Assembly: GCF_002549775.1 (NCBI RefSeq)
Contig: NZ_NMTR01000004.1
Coordinates: 186,001 to 250,000 of the forward strand
Length of the DNA: 64,000 nt
Reading direction: 5' to 3'
DNA from: Faecalibacterium langellae
GTDB lineage: Bacteria; Bacillota; Clostridia; Oscillospirales; Ruminococcaceae
Below are positions 26,998 through 35,511 of this stretch, piece after piece; positions within the stretch are counted from its first letter, which is position 1; the number at the start of each line of letters is the position of its first letter. The notes beneath the pieces were generated by a model, which searched no databases, had not been told where the DNA came from, and saw only the letters and a program-made list of their open reading frames with translations. The position numbers and the translations under genes are program-made.

Positions 26998-27847
26998 AAG
27001 ATGCATTCTGCACGAACTGCAGAACGCTCTGGATGGTCTCGCGGATCTGGACCAGCGTCTGGATGTCGTCATCCTTCATGCAGGAGGTAGGCGCGGTGAG
27101 GGTTACGGTCCGGGCGCTCACGGTGCCGGAAAGCCGGATGGTGACATCGTGCGCCGGGATGGTGAGCTGCAGCTCCACCGGGATGGCGTCGTCAAAGAAT
27201 TTGTCCTTCTGGAAGCCGACGACCAGCACCGGGGCATCGGCACCGGCGCTGCCGGTGTTCAGCTGGAAGTAGAGGTAGCCGTCTCTTGCACTTTCCGGCT
27301 GGACCCGCTGCAGGCCCTTTGCATCCAGCTGGAATTCGGTCACGTCCTGCAGGCTGGTGGCCTCGGTGTCGACACCCAGCAGGCTGGCCAGCTGGCTTTG
27401 GGAGATGTAGCTGCCCAGCGACCAATCCGGGATCAGCAGCCCGGCCAGCGGATAGGCATCCGTGATGGAAGTGCGGACGTTCCGGTACAGCTGGCCCACA
27501 TCATAAAGGGTCTCGTCGCTGCTGACGTACACCCGGGTGAGCGGGTCGGCCGGGATCACGGCCTTTTTTGCCGCGATGCTCAGCTGCAAAGCGTCCGGCG
27601 CATACTGGCCGGTGACGGTGCCGTTGGTGGCCCCGGCCTGCTGCAGGATGCCGTAAAGGGCAGGGGAGTCGGCGGTGGGGGTGATCTCGTAATCCAGCGT
27701 GAAGCTGGCCCCGGCCTGCAGGGCCTTGACCCGGCGGGCGACCAGACTGTAGCCGACGGCCGCCGCCACAACGGCGATGAGAAGCAGGCACAGCACCACG
27801 ATGACAGCAATGGAGAGGCCGCGCCTTTTCTTGCGGGAAGAAGCCAT
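26996..27847 (-). CDS. Membrane-anchored hypothetical protein
   Basis: 283 residues. A basic N-terminus (SSRKKRRG) precedes one hydrophobic helix (LSIAVIVVLCLLLIAVVAAAVGY, residues about 11-33), giving an N-in, C-out topology. The extracellular part of about 240 residues is mixed alpha/beta with no motif I recognise. ATG 27847 is chosen because AAGGAGGATCATC precedes it and it begins just before the anchor; the longer ORF start is unlikely. It has its own promoter and lies downstream of two tRNA genes that have their own terminators. Confidence 0.78.
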   Translation of the reverse strand: MASSRKKRRGLSIAVIVVLCLLLIAVVAAAVGYSLVARRVKALQAGASFTLDYEITPTADSPALYGILQQAGATNGTVTGQYAPDALQLSIAAKKAVIPADPLTRVYVSSDETLYDVGQLYRNVRTSITDAYPLAGLLIPDWSLGSYISQSQLASLLGVDTEATSLQDVTEFQLDAKGLQRVQPESARDGYLYFQLNTGSAGADAPVLVVGFQKDKFFDDAIPVELQLTIPAHDVTIRLSGTVSARTVTLTAPTSCMKDDDIQTLVQIRETIQSVLQFVQNAS

Positions 27848-27881
27848 GATGATCCTCCTTCGGTAAAACGATATTTTGTTC

Positions 27882-27910
27882 AGCATAGCGGAAGCGGAGC
27901 AAAAAGTCAA
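27882..27910 (-). promoter_or_regulatory. Sigma-A promoter of the membrane-anchored protein gene
   Basis: Minus strand TTGACT, 17-nt spacer, TATGCT. Confidence 0.65.
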
Positions 27911-27930
27911 GCAGACGGCGGAAAAACAAA

Positions 27931-27958
27931 AAGTCCGAAACCTTTCGGTTCCGGACTT
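27931..27958 (-). terminator. Terminator of tRNA-Ser copy 1
   Basis: AAGTCCGAAACC / GGTTCCGGACTT stem with a T run following on the minus strand. Confidence 0.8.
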
Positions 27959-27959
27959 C

Positions 27960-28051
27960 TGGCGGAAAGATGGGGATTCGAACCCCAGAACGCTTTTGAC
28001 ACGTTACACGATTTCCAGTCGTGCGCCTTAGACCAACTCAGCCATCTTTCC
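27960..28051 (-). tRNA. tRNA-Ser(GGA), copy 1
   Basis: Minus-strand transcript of 92 nt with encoded CCA. The acceptor GGAAAGA pairs with TCTTTCC and the discriminator is G. The anticodon loop is CTGGAAA, with anticodon GGA (28014-28016) decoding UCC/UCU. A long variable arm (AACG...CGTT) marks a class II serine tRNA, and GTTCGAATC is the T-loop. Confidence 0.96.
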
Positions 28052-28081
28052 ATATTCAGTTCTGCGCCTTGGCGCCACACT

Positions 28082-28110
28082 ATAATACCTGAAAGAAGCC
28101 CGTTTGTCAA
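28082..28110 (-). promoter_or_regulatory. Sigma-A promoter of tRNA-Ser copy 1
   Basis: Minus strand TTGACA, 17-nt spacer, TATTAT, about 30 bases upstream of the mature 5' end. Confidence 0.8.
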
Positions 28111-28148
28111 GGACTTTTTTCAAATGCGGAAAACGGCGGAAAAACAAA

Positions 28149-28176
28149 AAGTCCGGAACTTTTCAGTTCCGGACTT
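28149..28176 (-). terminator. Terminator of tRNA-Ser copy 2
   Basis: AAGTCCGGAAC / GTTCCGGACTT stem with a T run following on the minus strand. Compensatory-looking changes relative to copy 1 keep the stem. Confidence 0.85.
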
Positions 28177-28177
28177 C

Positions 28178-28269
28178 TGGCGGAAAGATGGGGATTCGAA
28201 CCCCAGAACGCTTTTGACACGTTACACGATTTCCAGTCGTGCGCCTTAGACCAACTCAGCCATCTTTCC
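28178..28269 (-). tRNA. tRNA-Ser(GGA), copy 2
   Basis: Same 92-nt sequence as copy 1 by eye, with anticodon GGA at 28232-28234 and encoded CCA. It has its own promoter and terminator. Confidence 0.96.
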
Positions 28270-28299
28270 ATATTCAGTTCCGCGCCTCAGCGCCCTACT

Positions 28300-28328
28300 A
28301 TAATACCTGAAAGAGGAATATTTGTCAA
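28300..28328 (-). promoter_or_regulatory. Sigma-A promoter of tRNA-Ser copy 2
   Basis: Minus strand TTGACA, 17-nt spacer, TATTAT, same layout as copy 1. Confidence 0.8.
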
Positions 28329-28419
28329 GGATTTTTTCGAAAAAATTGCAATTTGGAGAAAAATGACGCTCCTGCGCAGGAGGACCGGAACGAACCGGCG
28401 CAGAAAATGTCCAAAGCTC

Positions 28420-28448
28420 TTGACGAAGGAAAAAAACGGGGCTATGAT
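28420..28448 (+). promoter_or_regulatory. Sigma-A promoter of the alpha-hydroxy-acid dehydrogenase gene
   Basis: TTGACG, 17-nt spacer, TATGAT, about 70 bases before the ATG. Confidence 0.75.
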
Positions 28449-28516
28449 GAGGGCAGAGAGTGCTGCGGCAGGTCGTTTTGCGCCGCAGAAAGAGGAACAA
28501 AGGAGGATATTTTATC

Positions 28517-29536
28517 ATGACTTATTCGGAAGTGCTGGCCAATGCCCGCGAGTGCATCGGCAAATACTGCAAGGCCTGCCCGGTGTGCAACGGCGTAGCC
28601 TGCAAAAACCAGATCCCCGGCCCCGGTGCCAAGGGCGTGGGTGACACGGCCATCCGCAATTATAATAAGTGGGCCGACATCCGCGTGAACATGGACACCC
28701 TGTGCGAGGGCGGCACCCCGGACACCCATGTGGAGCTGTTCGGCAAGACGTTTGCCTACCCCTTCTTTGCGGGCCCGGTGGGTGCCGTGAACCTGCACTA
28801 CTCCGAAGCTTACACGGACATGACTTATAATGATGTGCTGGTGCGTGCCTGCGCCGAGAACGGTATCGCGGCCTTCACTGGTGACGGCACCAACCCCACC
28901 GTGATGGAGATGGCCACCAAGGCCATCGGCGCGGCGAACGGCTGCGGCGTACCCACCATCAAGCCTTGGAACATCGACACCATCAAGGAGAAGATGGCCG
29001 AGGCCAAGGCCAGCGGCTGCTTTGCCGTGGCCATGGATGTGGACGCAGCGGGTCTGCCGTTCCTGAAAAACATGACCCCGCCGGCCGGCAGCAAGAGCGT
29101 GGAAGAATTGGCCGAGATCGTCAAGCTGGCCGAGCGCCCGTTCATCGTCAAGGGCGTCATGACCGTCAAGGGGGCCCTGAAGGCAAAGGAAGCCGGTGCT
29201 GCTGCCATCGTGGTGTCCAACCACGGCGGCCGCGTGCTGGACCAGTGCCCTGCCACTGCCGAGGTGCTGCCGGAGATCGCAGCGGCTCTCAAGGACACCG
29301 GCGTGAAGGTGCTGGTGGACGGCGGCATCCGCACCGGTGTGGATGTGTTCAAGGCGCTGGCACTGGGCGCAGACGGCGTGCTGATCTGCCGCCCCTTTGT
29401 CACGGCTGTGTACGGCGGCGGTGAAGAAGGCGTGAAGTGCTACATTGATAAGCTGGCCGGGGAACTGGCCGACACCATGCAGATGTGCGGTGCGCATTCT
29501 CTGGCGGAGATCACGCCGGATATGGTGCGTATCTGA
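28517..29536 (+). CDS. FMN-dependent alpha-hydroxy-acid dehydrogenase family protein
   Basis: 339 residues of the lactate/glycolate oxidase TIM-barrel family. Seen are the FMN phosphate and substrate segments: PFIVKGVMT (catalytic-site Lys), IVVSNHGGRVLD (with the conserved catalytic His) and VLVDGGIRTGVDVFKALALGADGVLICRP. The N-terminus carries five cysteines within 17 residues (Cys13, 18, 21, 24, 29), including CxxCxxC, absent from classic oxidases. They could bind a metal or Fe-S cluster. ATG 28517 has AAAGGAGG 10 bases upstream. The likely role is anaerobic 2-hydroxy acid oxidation; the substrate is unknown. Confidence 0.85.
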   Translation: MTYSEVLANARECIGKYCKACPVCNGVACKNQIPGPGAKGVGDTAIRNYNKWADIRVNMDTLCEGGTPDTHVELFGKTFAYPFFAGPVGAVNLHYSEAYTDMTYNDVLVRACAENGIAAFTGDGTNPTVMEMATKAIGAANGCGVPTIKPWNIDTIKEKMAEAKASGCFAVAMDVDAAGLPFLKNMTPPAGSKSVEELAEIVKLAERPFIVKGVMTVKGALKAKEAGAAAIVVSNHGGRVLDQCPATAEVLPEIAAALKDTGVKVLVDGGIRTGVDVFKALALGADGVLICRPFVTAVYGGGEEGVKCYIDKLAGELADTMQMCGAHSLAEITPDMVRI

Positions 29537-29604
29537 GCGTAACCATTTAAAATGGCCGCCGTTTCACTCTAGCCATATTCAGAGGAAAAATTATTTGTAT
29601 TTGT

Positions 29605-29643
29605 AAATCGGCAAAGCCTGCGGGCTTTGCCGATTTACTTTTT
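29605..29643 (+). terminator. Terminator of the alpha-hydroxy-acid dehydrogenase gene
   Basis: AAATCGGCAAAGCC / GGCTTTGCCGATTT, a 14-bp perfect stem with a 3-nt loop and a T-rich tail. From 29644 to 29795 I see no gene or clear site. Confidence 0.9.
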
Positions 29644-29795
29644 CACAGAAAGGGTCGGTACGGAAAACAACGTTTGATTCGTGGAACATTTCATAAGATG
29701 AAGCTTCCTGTTATGGCCCCATCCCGTGAAAAAGAACTCCAGAAAAATCCGCTGATATGCTCAGAGCGGAGCGGAGAGCATTTTAAATTGTAAAT

Positions 29796-30806
29796 TTACC
29801 GCAGCAGTTGCGTTCCCGGGTAGTAATGCGCTAAAATATCCGCATACCCTGCGCCCTGTTCCGCCATCGCCTTTGCACCCCATTGGCTCAGGCCGACCCC
29901 GTGGCCGTAGCCCCGGGTGGTGAAGCTGAAATTCCCGCTCTGGTACTGCACCGTAAAACAGGTGCTGCGCAAGCCCAGCACCCGCCGCAGCGCCGTGCCG
30001 GAGACAATCTGCCCGCACACCGGGAGTGCTTTTGCATACCCGGCGGCGGTCAGCTCGGCCGGGCCGAACCAGCTTTCCGGCGCGGCAAGGTCGGCGGTCA
30101 GCCCCAGCCCAGCCAGTGCCTGCTGCACCTGTGCGGCCGAGAAGGTGACGGTGTATTCGTAGTTGTCGGCGGCGAGGTCGGTGCTGCTGTCCACCGAGAC
30201 GAGGTAGGGCAGGGCAGAGCCCCAGACGTTCTCGCTGGCCTCGGTCCGGCCGTTGGAGATGGCAAAGTAGCTGGTGCAGGCGGGGGAATTCTCATACGTA
30301 AGGAGGTCGTCCAGTACTTCGTCCACAAGGGACGAGAGCCTGGCATAGTTTTCGTCATAAGCGGTGCCCCAGTAGCTGCGCAGCACCGGCTCGGTCAGGC
30401 AGCCCTGCCGCCGGGCAGGGTCGGCGGTGAGCCAGGCACCGTTCTCGGCGGCGGAATGGTCGCGGCAATAGAGGGCATAGGTGTGGGCAGCCACGGCCTG
30501 CGCCTTGAGCGCTTCGTCCGGCCAACTCACCGGCATCTCGGCGGCCACGGCACCAAGAACATAGTCCCGGCGGGACAGCTCCACCACCTGCCCGGTGGAG
30601 CTGTCCTCGAACCGGAAGGTCTCAGAATCGGCGGAGGGTGCTTCCGCCGCGCTGCTGTCGGCAGGCGGTACACTGGGCACGGCATCCTCCGATGCTGCGG
30701 GCGTTTCCGGCGCAAGGACGGCCCGGGTGAGCCGATAGCTCACCAGCGGCAGCGCACTGCCCAGCACCAGCAGTGCCGCACACAAGAGCAGAAAAAACTT
30801 TTTCAT
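29796..30806 (-). CDS. SpoIID/LytB domain protein (peptidoglycan lytic transglycosylase-like)
   Basis: 336 residues. A single N-terminal anchor (FFLLLCAALLVLGSALPLV) is followed by a Ser/Ala/Pro-rich linker and the SpoIID domain. YVLGAVAAEMPVSWPDEALKAQAVAAHTYAL carries the conserved Glu, and RGYGHGVGLSQWGAKAMAEQG is the C-terminal signature. SpoIID degrades peptidoglycan glycan strands during engulfment in sporulators. ATG 30806 (MKKFFLLL) has GGAGGGGG 8 bases upstream. No spoIIM/spoIIP or other sporulation gene is near, so a vegetative role is likely if the organism does not sporulate. Confidence 0.88.
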   Translation of the reverse strand: MKKFFLLLCAALLVLGSALPLVSYRLTRAVLAPETPAASEDAVPSVPPADSSAAEAPSADSETFRFEDSSTGQVVELSRRDYVLGAVAAEMPVSWPDEALKAQAVAAHTYALYCRDHSAAENGAWLTADPARRQGCLTEPVLRSYWGTAYDENYARLSSLVDEVLDDLLTYENSPACTSYFAISNGRTEASENVWGSALPYLVSVDSSTDLAADNYEYTVTFSAAQVQQALAGLGLTADLAAPESWFGPAELTAAGYAKALPVCGQIVSGTALRRVLGLRSTCFTVQYQSGNFSFTTRGYGHGVGLSQWGAKAMAEQGAGYADILAHYYPGTQLLR

Positions 30807-30955
30807 AGCCGAACCCCCTCCGACAACCGTGTTTTTTAAATCAGAATACCGGAAACAGGATGCAAAACGATGCGAAAAAAGCATTTCCTCTTTTGCAAAA
30901 GAACGCATAAAATGACGTTTTTGCCCGGAAAAACGGGCTGCGGCGCAGTTGATGC

Positions 30956-30984
30956 TTGAATTTACTGCACAAAAGCGCTATGAT
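30956..30984 (+). promoter_or_regulatory. Sigma-A promoter of the citrate synthase gene
   Basis: TTGAAT, 17-nt spacer, TATGAT, about 65 bases before the ATG. Confidence 0.75.
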
Positions 30985-31051
30985 AGAATTATGTCCACCA
31001 ATGCGGGTGGAAGGGAAAGTATCAGAACATAGGATGAAAGGAGAACTCCCC

Positions 31052-32422
31052 ATGAATTTTGCACATTCAGAAGTGGCGACCCTGGACCCCAACACCATGC
31101 GCACCTTGTGCGAGGAGTACATGGCGAACAACTACATCGACCCCGAGACCAGCGAACGGCTGGGCGTCAAGCGCGGCCTGCGCAATCCGGACGGCACCGG
31201 CGTGCTGGCAGGCCTGACCAATGTCTGCGACGTTGTGGGTTACAAGAAGGACCAGGAGGGCCACATCATCCCCATCCCCGGCAAGCTGATCTACCGCGGC
31301 GTGCCCATCGACGAGATCGTGGACGAGGCCTACCGCAACGACCGTTTCGTCTTTGAGGAAGTGATCTGGCTGCTGCTGTTCGGCAGCCTGCCCACCCGGG
31401 AACAGCTGGACGATTTCTGCGATATCCTGGCCGAGCACCGCGCCCTGCCGGAAGGCTTCATGGACACCATGAACGCCCCTTCGCCCAACGTGATGAACAA
31501 GCTGCAGCGCTGTGTGCTGGGCCTGTACTCCTACGATGAGCACGCGGAAGACCTGAGCCTGGAGAACATTCTGAACCAGAGCATCAACCTGATTGCCAGC
31601 ATGCCCACCATGATGGTGAACGCTTACCAGATGAAGCGCCGCTATTATGATAAGCAGAGCATGTTCTTCCATCTGCCCAAGCCCGGCCAGAGCACGGCAG
31701 AGCACATTCTGAGCACCTACCGCCCGGATCAGAAGTTCACCCACGAGGAAGCAAAGCTGCTGGATATGTGCCTGCTGGTCCACGCGGACCACGGCGGCGG
31801 CAACTGCTCCACCTTCACCACCCGCGTGCTGTCTTCGTCCGGCACGGACACCTATTCCGCTATTGCGGCGGCCATCGGCGCGCTGAAGGGCCCCAAGCAC
31901 GGCGGCGCGAACCTGATGGTCAACCGCCAGCTGAAAGACATCCTCAAGCATGTGGAGAACCCCGAGGACGACGACGAAGTGCGCGAATATCTGCGCCGCA
32001 TCCTGCGCAAGCAGGCGGGCGACGGCTCCGGCCTGATCTACGGCATGGGACACGCGGTCTACACCATCAGCGACCCCCGCGAGGTGATCCTGAAGCAGCG
32101 TGCCCGCCACCTGGCCTACGAAAAGGGCTTTGAGGAAGAATACAACATGCTGTGCAGCATTGAGCGGCTGGCCCCCGGCATCTTCGCCGAGGAAAAGGGC
32201 AGCACCAAGCCCGTGTGCGCCAACGTGGACCTGTTCAGCGGCCTGATCTACAACATGCTGGGCATCTCGGAAGACATCTACACCCCGCTGTTCGCCATTG
32301 CCCGTGTGCCGGGCTGGTGTGCCCACCGCGTGGAGGAGGTCGTCTTCGCCAACCGCATCATTCGTCCCGCCTACAAGTATCTGGGCGTGCGCCAGAAATA
32401 TAAGCCGATCGAGGAACGCTGA
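31052..32422 (+). CDS. Citrate synthase (citrate/2-methylcitrate synthase family)
   Basis: 456 residues. Core motifs are DIGE-like YRGVPIDEIVDE near residue 85, HADHGGGNCSTFTTRV with the first catalytic His, GPKHGGANLMV, and GMGHAVYTISDPR with the second catalytic His and oxaloacetate-binding Arg. It condenses acetyl-CoA with oxaloacetate. The N-terminal region before residue 60 is longer than in the E. coli type and matches a Firmicutes group. ATG 31052 has AAAGGAGAAC upstream. The next gene overlaps its stop by one base. A methylcitrate activity cannot be excluded. Confidence 0.93.
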   Translation: MNFAHSEVATLDPNTMRTLCEEYMANNYIDPETSERLGVKRGLRNPDGTGVLAGLTNVCDVVGYKKDQEGHIIPIPGKLIYRGVPIDEIVDEAYRNDRFVFEEVIWLLLFGSLPTREQLDDFCDILAEHRALPEGFMDTMNAPSPNVMNKLQRCVLGLYSYDEHAEDLSLENILNQSINLIASMPTMMVNAYQMKRRYYDKQSMFFHLPKPGQSTAEHILSTYRPDQKFTHEEAKLLDMCLLVHADHGGGNCSTFTTRVLSSSGTDTYSAIAAAIGALKGPKHGGANLMVNRQLKDILKHVENPEDDDEVREYLRRILRKQAGDGSGLIYGMGHAVYTISDPREVILKQRARHLAYEKGFEEEYNMLCSIERLAPGIFAEEKGSTKPVCANVDLFSGLIYNMLGISEDIYTPLFAIARVPGWCAHRVEEVVFANRIIRPAYKYLGVRQKYKPIEER

Positions 32423-33207
32423 TGAATTCTTCTGTACTGTTCGTTTTTGTTTTGGGGGTCCTGCTGGGCGTGCTGCGCGCAGCAGACCTGGCCCTGGGCA
32501 CCGATGCCGCCACCGGCCTGTGCATGGTGGGCTCGGTGTGGTGGCGTTACCTGGCGCTGGGCATCGTGGTGCTGGCCGCCGTGCTGGTGGGCTGGAAAGC
32601 CGGTAAAAAAGCTGAGGCCGTTCGCAGCCGCCAGCCGCTGGCCGGTGTGCTGGCCTTCGTGGGCGCGGTGAGCTTCCTGGCTGCGGCCGGGGTGCAGTTC
32701 GCGCTGGGTGCTGCGGCCGGGGTGAGCGGCTTTGTGCGCGTCATCCTGGAATGTGCCTGCTCGGTGTGGCTCAGCACCATGGGCCGCTGCTGGCTGAGCC
32801 TCAATGACTGGAAGAAGCCCTTCGGCGGGCTGTATCTCGCCGTGGCGGGCAGCCTGCTGTTCTACTGGAACGTGCTGATGCGCTTTATGGAGAACTCCTC
32901 CAGCTGGCACCGGGTGCAGCCCACGGCGGCGGTCTGGCAGGCGCTGGCAGCGCTGGTGTTCCTTGCGGCGCTGGCGCGGGCGCTGCACGTCTTGCAGCCG
33001 GGCAATGCAAAGACCCTGTGTGCCGCCGGGCTTGCCGCCTTTGCGCTGTGCCTGTGCTGGCAGCTGCCCCGGGTGGTCGTTCTGCTGACCGGCATCGGCT
33101 GGGCAGCCCCGGCTGTCTGGGCGGAAATTTTTGCCGAGATCGGCCTGTGCTGCGTGGGCGGCATCGGCGCGGCGTGCGCTGCGGCCTGTGCAAACAGTCA
33201 GACTTGA
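32422..33207 (+). CDS. Polytopic membrane protein of unknown function
   Basis: 261 residues with seven or so hydrophobic helices and few charges. The start codon overlaps the citrate synthase stop (TGATG), so translation is coupled. The sequence is Ala/Leu/Val/Trp rich with several cysteines but no motif I recognise. It could be a small-molecule transporter or structural membrane protein related to citrate synthase expression; there is no firm evidence for either. No clear terminator is visible after it before the gap promoter. Confidence 0.75.
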   Translation: MNSSVLFVFVLGVLLGVLRAADLALGTDAATGLCMVGSVWWRYLALGIVVLAAVLVGWKAGKKAEAVRSRQPLAGVLAFVGAVSFLAAAGVQFALGAAAGVSGFVRVILECACSVWLSTMGRCWLSLNDWKKPFGGLYLAVAGSLLFYWNVLMRFMENSSSWHRVQPTAAVWQALAALVFLAALARALHVLQPGNAKTLCAAGLAAFALCLCWQLPRVVVLLTGIGWAAPAVWAEIFAEIGLCCVGGIGAACAAACANSQT

Positions 33208-33320
33208 CAAAAATGTTAGCACTGTGTTGGCGCAATTGCCTAAAACGGGAGAGTTGTGCCGGACAAAATCGTACAAAAGCAAAAAAGTTGCAATTGTCTT
33301 GTTAATTTTTTGGCAGACAC

Positions 33321-33349
33321 TTGAAACTTTCTGCGTTTTGGTCTAAAAT
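33321..33349 (+). promoter_or_regulatory. Sigma-A promoter of gap
   Basis: TTGAAA, 17-nt spacer, TAAAAT, about 55 bases before the ATG. Confidence 0.75.
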
Positions 33350-33404
33350 AAAGATACCGTGATTTATCCAATTATGGGTAAAATAATTAGGAGGTACTAT
33401 TAAC

Positions 33405-34436
33405 ATGGCTGTTAGAGTTGCTATCAATGGTTTCGGTCGTATTGGTCGTCTGGCTTTCCGTCAGATGTTTGATGCTGAGGGTTACGAGGTCGTCGCAATC
33501 AACGACCTGACCAGCCCCAAGATGCTGGCTCACCTGCTGAAGTACGATACTGCTCAGGGTTCTTTCTGCGGCAAAATCGGCGAGGGCAAGCACACTGTCG
33601 AGGCTACCGAGGATTCCATCATCGTTGACGGCAAGGAGATCAAGATCTACGCTGTCAAGGACGCAAAGGATGCTCCCTGGGGCGAGCTGAACATTGATGT
33701 CGTTCTGGAGTGCACCGGCTTCTACACCAGCAAGGAAAAGAGCATGGCTCACATCCAGGCTGGCGCAAAGAAGGTCGTCATCTCTGCTCCCGCAGGCAAG
33801 GATCTGAAGACCATCGTCTTCTCCGTCAACGAGAAGACCCTGACCAAGGAAGATCAGGTCATCTCCGCTGCATCCTGCACCACCAACTGCCTGGCTCCCA
33901 TGGCTGACACCCTGAACAAGACCTACCCCATCGTTTCCGGTATCATGACCACTGTTCATGCTTACACCGGCGACCAGATGATCCTGGATGGTCCTCAGCG
34001 CAAGGGCGACCTGCGCCGTGCTCGTGCTGGTGCTCAGAACATCGTTCCCAACACCACCGGTGCTGCTAAGGCCATCGGCCTGGTCATCCCCGAGCTGAAC
34101 GGCAAGCTGATCGGCTCTGCTCAGCGTGTGCCCGTTCCCACCGGTTCTACCACCATCCTGGTTGCCGTTGTCAAGGGCAAGGATGTTACCGTTGAGTCCA
34201 TCAACGCTGCTATGAAGGCTGCTGCTTCTGAGTCCTTCGGCTACAACGAGGACCTGATCGTTTCTTCCGACGTCATCGGCATGCGTTACGGCTCTCTGTT
34301 CGACGCTACCCAGACCATGGTCGCTAAGATCGACGACGACACCTATCAGGTTCAGGTCGTGTCTTGGTACGACAACGAGAACTCCTACACCTCTCAGATG
34401 GTCCGTACCATTAAGTACTTCGCTGAGAACTGCTAA
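33405..34436 (+). CDS. gap: Glyceraldehyde-3-phosphate dehydrogenase
   Basis: 343 residues. NAD-binding [14 protein letters not shown] is at the N-terminus, the catalytic cysteine lies in [12 protein letters not shown], and the substrate sites [12 protein letters not shown] and [13 protein letters not shown] follow. It oxidises glyceraldehyde-3-phosphate to 1,3-bisphosphoglycerate in glycolysis. TAGGAGGTAC lies 9 bases before the ATG. Codons are strongly biased to GCT, GTT and CGT relative to most of the window, a mark of very high expression. A terminator follows, and an AT-rich gene separates it from pgk. Confidence 0.98.
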   Translation: MAVRVAINGFGRIGRLAFRQMFDAEGYEVVAINDLTSPKMLAHLLKYDTAQGSFCGKIGEGKHTVEATEDSIIVDGKEIKIYAVKDAKDAPWGELNIDVVLECTGFYTSKEKSMAHIQAGAKKVVISAPAGKDLKTIVFSVNEKTLTKEDQVISAASCTTNCLAPMADTLNKTYPIVSGIMTTVHAYTGDQMILDGPQRKGDLRRARAGAQNIVPNTTGAAKAIGLVIPELNGKLIGSAQRVPVPTGSTTILVAVVKGKDVTVESINAAMKAAASESFGYNEDLIVSSDVIGMRYGSLFDATQTMVAKIDDDTYQVQVVSWYDNENSYTSQMVRTIKYFAENC

Positions 34437-34484
34437 TCACAGCTCTTAGTCTGCAAGTGCCTGAAACGGTATAAGTAGAGTTTT

Positions 34485-34530
34485 GCACCCTGTCTTTTGC
34501 GGGAGACCGTGAAGGGCAGGGTGCTTTTTT
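34485..34530 (+). terminator. Terminator of gap
   Basis: GCACCCTG / CAGGGTGC stem with an internal loop, followed by T6. Confidence 0.85.
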
Positions 34531-34581
34531 GCTGCACGGCCGAGAAAAGTACGGAGCGGATGTTGGAAAGGAGAAAAAACG

Positions 34582-35511
34582 ATGGAAGATGTTTTCTTTA
34601 CAGCGACAAAAAGGGCGCTTAAAAATATTACCAATACGTTTGATACAGTGTGGCCAATAGCGGTAGGACTATGGAACCTACGCTGTGCAGTGAAGGGCGT
34701 AAAAGATGAATGGCCATTGATCACCGAAAAACAATTGGCAGATAAGTTTACGGCTGGCAGCGGGATACATGGTGTGAACTATAAAAAGACCGTTATGACA
34801 CAGAGTTGGGAAGAACAGCTGAATGGGCTTTCCTGGATGCTGCTTAACAGTACCATTCCAATTTATGAAGAATGGATAAAAGAACTAAATAGCGATATTT
34901 ATAATGGGACAATAGACGAGAAAAAATTGCAATTCCCTAACAACATAGAGCGCGAAATCGCAAGATTACAGGGGAACGCATCTCAAATCATGAAGGACGC
35001 GTTTTATCAGACCTACTGCATCAAAAGAGACCGGAATTATGGCAATATCAAAGTAATGATGATGTGCTACAGGGCATTTAAAGAAGCGAGAAATTGCTAT
35101 ATGCACAATGGAATGATTGCGGATCAGAAAACGGTTGATGCATACAATGCCTATATTACAAATGCAACGTTGCAAAACTTGGAAATAAAAGAACTTCCGC
35201 TGTTTAAAAGAAATCCGATTTTAGGAGAGAAAATTGAATTGAATTTGCGGAGCGTCGTTGGCTTTTCATATGTTGTGATAAAAATTTTGGTCTCGCTGGA
35301 TAGTGAGCTGGTCTGTACAAAACAGGCAGAGACTGAATTCAGAAAACGCTGGGAGCAGAAAAATGGAAAAGTAAAGCGAACATTGAAAGGAGACCACGAA
35401 AAGGCTAAAATTCAGGCGATGCAGTATGTGAAACAATGCAGGTTCCCGAAACCGGCAAATCCGGAAGATATGGTAAAGTACCTGCTCCAAGAGCGATTTG
35501 TGATGCCTTGA
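34582..35511 (+). CDS. Hypothetical protein with HEPN-like RX4H motif, probable horizontal acquisition
   Basis: 309 residues, all-alpha by appearance. The helix FKEARNCYMHNG places Arg170, Asn171 and His175 as RNxxxH, the RX4-6H signature of HEPN ribonuclease domains found in defence and toxin systems. No second domain is recognised. The gene is AT-rich with A/T-ending codons, unlike the genes on either side, and is wedged between gap and pgk, so it was probably acquired. AAAGGAGAAAAAACG precedes the ATG. No antitoxin partner is adjacent. The gap terminator is upstream and I see no clear promoter. Function is inference from one motif. Confidence 0.65.
   Translation: MEDVFFTATKRALKNITNTFDTVWPIAVGLWNLRCAVKGVKDEWPLITEKQLADKFTAGSGIHGVNYKKTVMTQSWEEQLNGLSWMLLNSTIPIYEEWIKELNSDIYNGTIDEKKLQFPNNIEREIARLQGNASQIMKDAFYQTYCIKRDRNYGNIKVMMMCYRAFKEARNCYMHNGMIADQKTVDAYNAYITNATLQNLEIKELPLFKRNPILGEKIELNLRSVVGFSYVVIKILVSLDSELVCTKQAETEFRKRWEQKNGKVKRTLKGDHEKAKIQAMQYVKQCRFPKPANPEDMVKYLLQERFVMP

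Larger units (their letters stand above)
27914..28128. repeat. Tandem repeat unit 1 (promoter, tRNA-Ser, terminator)
   Basis: First of two direct repeats offset by 218 bases. The match starts at CGGCGGAAAAACAAAAAGTCC and runs through the tRNA to its promoter, with scattered differences outside the tRNA. Confidence 0.85.
28132..28346. repeat. Tandem repeat unit 2 (promoter, tRNA-Ser, terminator)
   Basis: Second copy of the 218-base-offset direct repeat; see unit 1. The tRNA parts are identical while flanks have drifted. Confidence 0.85.

Noticed and set aside
33216-33223. CIRCE-like half site TTAGCACT upstream of gap
   Set aside because: There is no inverted GAGTGCTAA partner, unlike the perfect site at htpG.
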